Source of the DNA: Gordius sp. MW1
Lineage: Eukaryota > Nematomorpha > Gordioida > Gordea > Gordiidae
Direction: 5' to 3'
Assembly: GCA_964036665.1 (NCBI GenBank)
Contig: OZ038532.1
Span: forward strand, 20,797,037 to 20,861,036
Length of the DNA: 64,000 nucleotides
Positions within the stretch are counted from its first letter, which is position 1, and each line of letters begins with the position of its first letter. Both the position numbers and the translations under genes were made by a program. Under the pieces are notes generated by a model. That model made no database searches. It saw nothing but the letters and a program-made list of their open reading frames with translations, and was not told the DNA's origin. Of the stretch, positions 56,930-64,000 are shown in pieces.

Positions 56930-57200
56930 TTAAAGTTTTTTTTAATAACAACTGAGCATATTTTGAAAAACTAAACATTTTTTGAAAAAAAAACTTAATA
57001 TTTTTTAAAAAAAACTGAATTTTTTCTGAAAAAAACTTAACATTTTTTAAATATTTTTTGAAAAATTACTGAACGTTTTTTTCCAAAAAAACTGAGCACT
57101 TTTAATTAAAATCTGAGCATAAAAAAACTGAACATTTTTAATTAAAAATCTGAGCAAATTGAATTAAAAACTGAGCACAAACAACTGAGCATTATGGAAT
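56930..57200 (+). repeat. Right subterminal array of the MULE
   Basis: Eight or more degenerate units of the type AAAAAACTGAGCATTTTTAA, inverted relative to 48680-48850. Such terminal arrays are probable transposase-binding sites. Confidence 0.75.
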
Positions 57201-57236
57201 TTTTCACTATGCATTTAAATAACACCCTTTTAGAAT

Positions 57237-57853
57237 GTTGAGTTCCATTAAGTTTTAAAATAAATATATTTTATAAATGCAAGGCTATACATTAAAAAGT
57301 TATACATTTTATAAAATTGTAAAATTATACAAAGATGAATGCATATATGGGCACGCTTTTCGTTGACGTAAGTGAGTGTCGTGAATGTCCAACTTGTATT
57401 TTTGCATAATTGCCGTTTTTAATGGCTATGGACTTATGCTTCTATAATTGACTTTTATTTTGCCTTCGCAACTACACTATGACCGCTGGTTGGCTTTAAT
57501 ATTTTGACCTCGCCCGAGCCCAAATTCCATTTGTTTATGGGCTCGACTGATTAGCTTTATACATAAATTCGTTTTGCAACTTGTCTAGATTGTTGCTATA
57601 TATCTGATGTTTGCGAAACTGTCTAAATAATTCCCGGCAAATTAATGATGACCGTTGTTTCCTTCTACTTTATCTCACCTCGGTCAAAGGCCAAAATTCT
57701 GGTTAAGAGCTATTAATATTTGCTGTTTTATGATTTTCTTTTGCCCATTTATCTATGCTGTTACTTTATAAGGGATGATTTTTATAATTCCCTGCAAATT
57801 AATGATGACCGTTGCTTACTTCTACTTTATCAGACCCCTTTGGTTAGACTATC
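57237..57853. other. Flank with a 158-bp tandem duplication
   Basis: TTCCCGGCAAATTAATGATG followed by ACCGTTGTTTCCTTCTACTT (57630) recurs as TTCCCTGCAAATTAATGATG followed by ACCGTTGCTTACTTCTACTT (57788). No coding frame. Confidence 0.6.
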
Positions 57854-57857
57854 TTAA

Positions 57858-60329
57858 CCCGCCAGGTACCACTAATTTTTGGCCGGTCAAATTTTGTTAA
57901 AAAATAATTATTTAGCATCCCTAAGGTCTAGTTAAGAAAAGTCAATTGAAATTTTTTTGAAAAAAAATGCACTCGAGGAGCTAGGGGGGTGTCACCTAAA
58001 AGTGACAATGGGAACACCAAAAATGCAACATTTTATTTTTTATTCAAATCAATTACAATAAAATTAATTATGAGTTATGATAATTCGCCCAGCATTTTAA
58101 ATGCAATCCGGCATTGCAATAAGAACATTTAAGGCGAGTGGCCTTCTTACAAACTTTACAGCGCCTCTGTAAACAGGCTTCTTTTTGATGTTTTGAAATA
58201 TTCGGTTTATATCTTGTTAACGTAGCGTAAACACTTCTTTTCGGTTGACTACCATATTTTTTGAAATATGACACCACTATTGACCTTCTAAAAGTGCATA
58301 AAGAAATATATTCATTGTTCAAATTGTATATTTGCCATGCATTTTGACATGCCGCATCTATGCCAAATGCAATCAAAGGAAAATACCATTTTTTCCCCCT
58401 ATAAGAAATCCTCGTAGAATGGATATTTTGGTCGAATCTATCGACCCCACCCATATATCTATTATACATTTGCACCATAAAGGGGCAATCAACCTGTATT
58501 CTCGATTTCACTTTATTGCTTGAACCTATTCTGCCGATTTTTCTTACAGGGTGGGTTCCATGACAATTAGATAACATCTTGACTACACAATTGTCATTCC
58601 ATTGTATTGCTACTAAATTTGATGCAATTTTTTTCTCGAAATAACCTCGTTCCTTTTTTTTAAAAAGTTTAGGGTCACTTAGCGGACATTTTATTCTGTT
58701 TGTACGGACAGTTCCTGTAGCGCCAACGTTTATTTTTGAGAGTGCATTTAATAATTTTGTGCTTGTAAAATAATTATCAAAATAGATATTATATGGAGAA
58801 TATTTCTCCGGCAATTTATCAAGAAGGTCCATTATGACAGCTCCCCCCAAACCCAGGGTTTTTTGATGTGGTAAAATACACGATGCACCCTGATAAACAT
58901 CAAAAGCCGTAAGGTACCCAGACCTTGTTGCCGCTGACCATAATTTAAATCCAAACCGCATTGGCTTTCCTTTTATAAATTGTTTGGTGGTGTGGTGTCC
59001 AAAATAGGGGACGATGGTTTCGTCCATGGAAATGTTAGATGTCTTAACATATTTGAAATATGTTTGAAATTGTTTATTCAAGAGATTGAAAAACTCTCGC
59101 ACTTTGGCAAATTTGTCCGTTAAGTCCAACTTCAAATTGTCGCATGCATGTAGGTACTTTGTTATCTCTTGAAATCTATTACGGCGCATGCCGTTGGAGA
59201 CCATTTGATTGTAGCAATCAGATTGCAGTTCCCAAAACATTTTTATATTCTTTGGGGTTAGGTATCCTGTGAGGAGTAATATCGCAATATAGACTTTACA
59301 CTCCTCCTTTGTAAAGTTTAAATTAACATTATGCTGGCTGCCATATAGATTTGTCCTTTCAACCAAAAGTGTCACAATTTCGTCCGAAAAAAGTTGCTCA
59401 AAATAATCTTCAGGGGTGGGCAGATCAATTAAATCGACGTCTTTATTATCATCTTCTTTGCGACCACATGGAATAAATAAATTTTCATCGTCGTGCCAAC
59501 TCAAATCACCTTGGAAAGATGAACTTTTTAGATCGGATAAACGAATTATCTCTATACTAGAGGTAATCATTGGTCTCGGTAGATGATCCAGATCGGTTTC
59601 TATTTCATCTCCACTTTCCTGATCCGTGTCACCTTCCTCAATTGGAGGAAAAATAATAACTTCTTCAATATCTAAGTTAGGGCATTCCAATTCCTCTAGC
59701 AGATCATTCAATGTCCTAAAAATTGTTTAAAAATTAATTAAAAAGTTTATTGAAAACCATATTTTTCAAGCACAAAATTACTTTCCTACAAAATATTTTG
59801 TCTCTGTGGATTTAAATATCAAGAGTAGATGAGAAATATTTATTATAAGATGGCTTACACAAGCCTAAATTAATTTTTAATAGTTTAGGTGTTAACAGGC
59901 AATGTTTATAAGGTTAATAAATACTTGAATAACAAAGGCGAAAAATGCCCTTCCCAATGTCACTTTTAGGTGACATTAAATTTAAAAGTTAAAAAAAGGT
60001 AGGATAAAAAAATAATTATAAAAATTAATTTATATCAAAATAATAGGCAGAAATTAATCTTTCAGAACATGCAAAAAAAATTTATAACTTACGTTTGTTT
60101 TTCCATAAAATTGAATAATTTGAGAGGGTTGAAAAAATGAAAAAATCGTGAACTTTGGAATAGAATATTTTAAGAATGATAAATCCGGAGGATATAAGCG
60201 TTATGTGAGCTAATTGGGCAACAGCTGTGTGCTGAATTCATTTAAAAAAATTTAATTTCGATAAATACTTTTTGAATAAACAACATTTAAATAGGTGTAA
60301 CTTAAAAGTTACATTGGTACCTGTCGGGT
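57858..60329 (-). mobile_element. Apparently complete piggyBac transposon
   Basis: TTAA at both edges (57854-57857 and 60330-60333). Terminal inverted repeats CCCGCCAGGTACCA and, from the right, CCCGACAGGTACCA. Inside them is a second inverted pair, CACCTAAAAGTGACAATGGG (about 57992) and CCCAATGTCACTTTTAGGTG (about 59954), each itself palindromic around AAAAGTGAC. A related TAACTTAAAAGTTACATTGG lies beside the right end. It carries one uninterrupted transposase. The element looks young. Confidence 0.9.
58068..60106 (-). CDS. piggyBac transposase (two exons, intact frame)
   Basis: Cut-and-paste transposase acting at TTAA sites. A tiny first exon (60093-60106, MEKQ plus two bases) ends at gtaagt. 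The acceptor tttttag precedes exon 2 (58068-59715), which continues TLNDLLEELECPNL. The joined frame is 553 residues. An acidic N-terminus (residues 1-75) precedes the DDE_Tnp_1_7 domain. The catalytic triad is visible as SMDETIVPYFG (D236), YNIYFDNYF (D318) and MGGVDRFDQN (D430, D433 adjacent). The C-terminal Cys-rich domain is CKVCKKATRLKCSYCNAGLH with a following C/H pair, a cross-brace zinc fold binding the ends. The start choice rests on the splice signals; without exon 1 there is no in-frame ATG near the acceptor. No frame breaks were seen. Confidence 0.9.
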
Positions 60330-60399
60330 TTAATTGTATATTTGCTGCTTTGTAAATTTCTTTTTTTCTTTTTGTTATTAACCTAAATTTTGCATTGAT

Positions 60400-60900
60400 A
60401 ATATTAAGGCTTTTTGGACGTCTGCTCGCTACTGACCAATGGAAAAAATGACCAGTGGCCAAAGTGTGATTAGGAAATTTTTTTATATTTGGCCCTTATG
60501 TTTTTATACGCTTTTTGACCTGCTGACCATTAGAAAAATGACTGGCTAAAATGTATATCGAATTTTTTTTTCTATATTATAATTATAGGCTATTTGGGTG
60601 TCTGCTGGCTACTGGCCAATGGAAAAAATGACCACTAGCCAAAGTTTGATTAAAATTTTTTTCGCTTTTTTAATATTTGGCCCTTATGTATTAATATGAT
60701 TTTTGATCTGCTGACCATTTAAAATGACCATTGGCTAAAGTGTATATTTTTTTTCTATATTATAATTATAGGTTATTTGGCCGTCTGCTGGCTACTGACC
60801 AATGAAAAATATGATCACTGGCCATAGTTTGATTGGATAATTTTCGTTTTTTTAATATTGGGCCCTTATGTATTTATTCGATTCTGCTATTATAAATGTT
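60400..60900 (+). repeat. ~182-bp tandem repeat, nearly three units
   Basis: CTGCTCGCTACTGACCAATGG (60422), CTGCTGGCTACTGGCCAATGG (60603) and CTGCTGGCTACTGACCAATG (60786) start successive units, each with TTTGGCCCTTATGT and ATTATAATTATAGG. It lies just right of the piggyBac insertion. Confidence 0.85.
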
Positions 60901-61600
60901 TTTGCTATATATACAAGGAAAGCTTACCGCACAGGTGTTGTTATTAACAGTTAATTAATGGTTCAATTTAATTAATTTTTTTTTAAATTACTGCTAATTT
61001 TTATTTTATAAATGTTATCTATAATTTACGGGATATAAGCAGTTATCTTAGTTTACGAAAATCTTACGATAAATGCCTATTCAAGTAAGTTTAAACAATA
61101 CCATTGAAAACAGTTTGCCTTTCCCTTTTGCATTACTCCCTGTTCTTATATTTGATTTACTCAACACTCTTATTTTGATGGACAATCTATCAGTTGTTTA
61201 TTAATTATTATAATTATAAAAATATTTAACCCTTTAGCAGTGCGGTCAAAAGTGATGTTGTTACTATTTCTGCGGTCAGCTTTGCATTTGCAACGCGTTA
61301 TTAGAATAAGTCTAGATCAAATAATTGTACCTGACGCTGTTTAGTTATCCCCTTGATCGCAAGACTGTGTGTTTCCTAACATCGTATAACAGAAATTCAC
61401 TTAGTGAAATATTTAACCCTTACTGCAATTAAATAGTGCAGAGAACCTCCCCATCCCCTTTATGACTATTAACATTTACAAGGTAATCCCTCTATTCGTT
61501 TTATCTCTTCGCCTTCCGTGAAAAAAGCCATTAAACAGGATATTTATTTTTAATTCTATGAGGCATCGTCATTGGGCTTAATAATAAGGCTCAGCTCACA
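60901..61600. other. Spacer with a possible piggyBac-like end
   Basis: TTTAACCCTTTAGCAGTGCGG (61228) and TTTAACCCTTACTGCAATTA (61414) look like TTAA-CCC element ends in the same orientation. No inverted partner found. Otherwise nothing recognised. Confidence 0.35.
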
Positions 61601-62710
61601 ATGAGTAATTATATGTTATTGATAATTTAAGCTATTGGGGGAAGGTGGTTCGCTATTGATTTTTATAAGATCCCTGAAATATCCTTTGCACCTTTCCATC
61701 ACCTCCTTCGGCTTGAATAAGATTTGACTTTTCTCGTTTTTGACTATTTTAAGGACTCCGACATCGCGACCTTTCTTCTCCCTTATCTTGGCTAATTTGT
61801 ACATAAGCCTGTCGCCTCCTTTGTGAACCAGTTTGTTTGCCATCTCGGCATACGCAGCATTCTTCGCTATTGCAAGAGCCTTCTTCGCGGTTCTCTTTGT
61901 CTCCCTATATTGTTGATAATCCTCCGACTTTTTTAATTTAGGCCACAGCTTATAGGGAATTCTTACTTTCGATCAAATCCTTAAGCGATTGATCCCACCA
62001 CCGGTTACCTATTCAAAGGTTTGGCTACTTATGGCTGTCCTAGAAACTAAATCGCCGTTTTCTTTATGTCCGAAGCTAGCGTCTCCCAATCGTGGTCTAT
62101 GTTCCGTTTCAACTTTCTGCACTGATGGTATTTTCGTTCGTCAACCTATCCATTATACTTTCGCATCCGATTCGAGGCTCATAAACATTTTCCTTTCATA
62201 AATACTTTTATTTCAAAATTTTTAACAAATGGACGATGTGGCCTGGCGATTTTTCTCCCGTTATTACTTTGCAATCATTGATTCTTTATAAATCCTTTCG
62301 CCGTTTGAGAAGAGAGTCCTCACTTTGAGAAGAGAGTCAATTTACCTAAAATGCTTCCCTCTTCTACAAGTCACAATATAATTTTCGCGTTTTTTAAAAT
62401 AAGTGTCAACAACCTCTATGTTGTATGCTTGGGATACTTGGATAAGTTTTTCTCAATCTTTGTTTTTCAGCCATGTCCATAGCCTCTATGATTTCATTCA
62501 CAACCAAGACGATCTTTCCCTACGTGGACGTTGAAGTCCTCCCGAATAATCAGTTTTTTCCTGTCCTATTCCCTGTATTTTCCTTTCCAATGAATCAAAG
62601 AATGTCCTTCCCTGGTTCCATTAAGAGGCCCCCTTGATCTGCATTTTTCACCCACATTAACGGGTCTGGACAACGCTTGACTCTACCACGTTGTCCTTAA
62701 ATGATTCCCT
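61600..62710 (-). pseudogene. RTE-like LINE fragment (endonuclease and linker)
   Basis: The minus strand reads REDFNVHVGKDRLG near 62500-62540, matching the GDFNAHVGKD core of the AP endonuclease. Further on, at 61616-61855, it reads MANKLVHKGGDRLMYKLAKI and EVMERCKGYFRDLI, the conserved linker before the RT of RTE-type LINEs. The region in between is coherent but frame-shifted several times, and the RT itself is absent. Confidence 0.7.
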
Positions 62711-62739
62711 TAGAACGATACCGTTTCTACAATTTGGGG

Positions 62740-63638
62740 ACGGGTTTCTTTCAGAAAAAATGCTCCGGGGGTATTTCAACTTCCGGGGGGGGGGGTAAAA
62801 AATTTTTTAATTGCTAAACCATTTTGTATAATATTTACTGATTTTTATTGGTGATATAAGTGATATATAAATAGATACATACACGCATAATCATTAAATA
62901 AATACATGTAATATTTTAACGGGCAAGTGTTCTTTTAAGAAAGTATGTTGTAAAGAGAACAGACAGAGCATAAAGCCCCACCTAAGGCTTCATCAAAAAT
63001 TAGCCATTTGTATTTAGATGTCCATGAAATCATAAATTTATATGATATTTTAAGTTTTAAATTTTGCCCATGTTTTTTACTTTCAGAGACTGAGCAATTA
63101 GTAGAGCTGCCAATACACTCATCTTTATCAATATATATTAATAAATAAAAACAATTGCATAATTTTAGTTACCAGCATTTTTATCATAAGAAAAAGAAGA
63201 GACAGTTTTCCCCTTTCCAGCAGAATTACAATTCTCATCTTGACCTAAAACATGAAAATATATATAATACTTCTATATTAAAACCAAAATCTTTCTTGAC
63301 TCTTTTAAAATTCATGTGAATTTCACTGCTGGAAGCAGAATAATATCTGCCTTTAACTTATATATATTTAAAATATTTAATGCTTAAAAATAATTACCAT
63401 AATTTCCCATAGTAAGGATAAAACAAGAGTTTTTTTAATTCAGTTCCATCTTTACCTATTACAGACAAACATATTCATGTCTTATTTTATATAAACACAA
63501 ATACCCATACATAATTAAAATTATTCCAAATTAAATCATATTTACCATCTTTTTTATTAGGCTCTTACTTTTTACTAAAGTAGTGTAAAAGAGTACTTTT
63601 ATATTTACCAGACATCTGCAATTCAAAATAAGCATATT
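62740..63638 (-). mobile_element. Inverted, truncated copy of the 890-bp hAT derivative
   Basis: Reverse complement of 25573-26462. It begins with a CGGGTTTCTTTCAG tip and GCTCCGGGGGTATTT, continues through the shared AACCATTTTGTATAATATTT and CTGAGCAA..GTAGAGCTGCC blocks, and stops matching near 63638, about 25 bp before the other tip. By-eye differences are a few percent to ten percent. Confidence 0.85.
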
Positions 63639-64000
63639 ATATCAATAAAAAACAAACAATAGAATCTATTATTAATAATAATTCTTTTTAAATTTATTTT
63701 CTAAGATAGTGATTTAATAATTCTAAAAGCATTTATTTATGTTTATTTACCTATTGATATTTTTTAATTAAAGATATTTTGTAACTTTCAAGATTGTAAA
63801 TTAGGGTTCACAGATGTTAAAAAATGATGTCTATGAATGAATTCCACCTGATTTGTAAAAAAATTTATTCGCCCATTTTATATTTTTTTATTGACAAATT
63901 AAAATAATTTATTGAATTTCAATTTTAGCCTATTAATATAATTTATGACTTCATGATGGAACTTGAGTTTATGCTTCCTTCAATCAAAACTCTCCGGGGG
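63639..64000. other. AT-rich window end
   Basis: No frame. The last bases (ACTCTCCGGGGG) resemble the GCTCCGGGGG subterminal motif of the CAGGGTTTC hAT family, so another copy may start past the window edge. Confidence 0.3.

Larger units (their letters stand above)
48667..57227 (+). mobile_element. Mutator-like element (MULE) with nested elements
   Basis: The exact 9-bp duplication TTTTAGAAT (48658-48666 and 57228-57236) is the MULE-typical length. Ends are GGCAACAAATTATTATGCATAG and, inwards from the right, GGGTGTTATTTAAATGCATAG. Both continue into inverted arrays of short AAAACTTRRCATTT/CTGAGCATTTTT-like units (48680-48850 and 56930-57200). A MULE transposase remnant lies at 55745-56460. 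Nested inside are a long hairpin (49037-49272), a MITE (49862-50180), a satellite-like array (about 50500-51700), a SINE-like unit and a hAT (52284-55705). Without the hAT it would be about 5.1 kb. Confidence 0.85.

Noticed and set aside
1-64000. CRISPR arrays, bacterial operons or ribosome-binding sites
   Set aside because: The spliced gene, transposon classes and composition are eukaryotic. The tandem arrays lack the repeat-spacer pattern of CRISPR.

Overview
The window looks like a transposon-saturated, AT-rich invertebrate animal genome. The one host gene I can assemble with confidence is an SLC38A11-type amino acid transporter on the minus strand (17992-23675). It has 13 exons, one unbroken reading frame of 459 residues, and three introns of only 37-39 nt. 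Its metazoan family, the spliceosomal introns and the mix of animal-type transposons (hAT, piggyBac, MULE, Helitron, a LINE with a restriction-like endonuclease, Ty3/gypsy) argue for an animal. I cannot name the species.

Layout. 0.2-1.9 kb: decayed hAT with CTCG-rich ends. 2.46-8.2 kb: hAT whose terminal inverted repeats are about 1 kb long and carry a poly-C minisatellite. 8.3-14.1 kb: Ty3/gypsy fossil, minus strand, split by a 2.6-kb hAT (9175-11782). 15.5-17.2 kb: LINE 3' end, hAT remnants and a tRNA-derived SINE with a 19-bp target duplication. 18-23.7 kb: SLC38A11, its 3' introns filled with MITEs. 24.0-26.5 kb: a possible divergent short-exon gene containing an 890-bp hAT derivative. 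26.7-33.0 kb: LTR fossil without recognisable gag/pol, its left LTR split by a LINE with an intact 936-codon ORF. 33.8-35.6 kb: non-autonomous hAT. 38.4-44.4 kb: hAT carrying a Helitron, MITEs and a LINE fragment. 45.6-48.4 kb: second copy of that hAT family, carrying a foldback element. 48.67-57.23 kb: Mutator-like element with a 9-bp target duplication, itself carrying a MITE, a long hairpin, a satellite-like array and a 3.4-kb hAT. 57.86-60.33 kb: apparently complete piggyBac with an uninterrupted two-exon transposase. 61.6-62.7 kb: degraded RTE-like LINE. 62.7-63.6 kb: inverted second copy of the 890-bp hAT derivative.

The strongest theme is hAT diversity. At least five families share a short tip of the type TAGAG/CAGAG-N-TGTTAA, but each carries its own palindromic subterminal array (GGAACTAGTTCC, GAACTAGTTC, GGTGCGCGCACC, GGCCCG/CGGGCC, CTCGTCTCG). 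Several have exact 8-bp target duplications, which fix their ends to the base. The window is best read as layered insertion stratigraphy, with two elements (piggyBac and the RLE-LINE) that still look coding-competent and one conserved host transporter.
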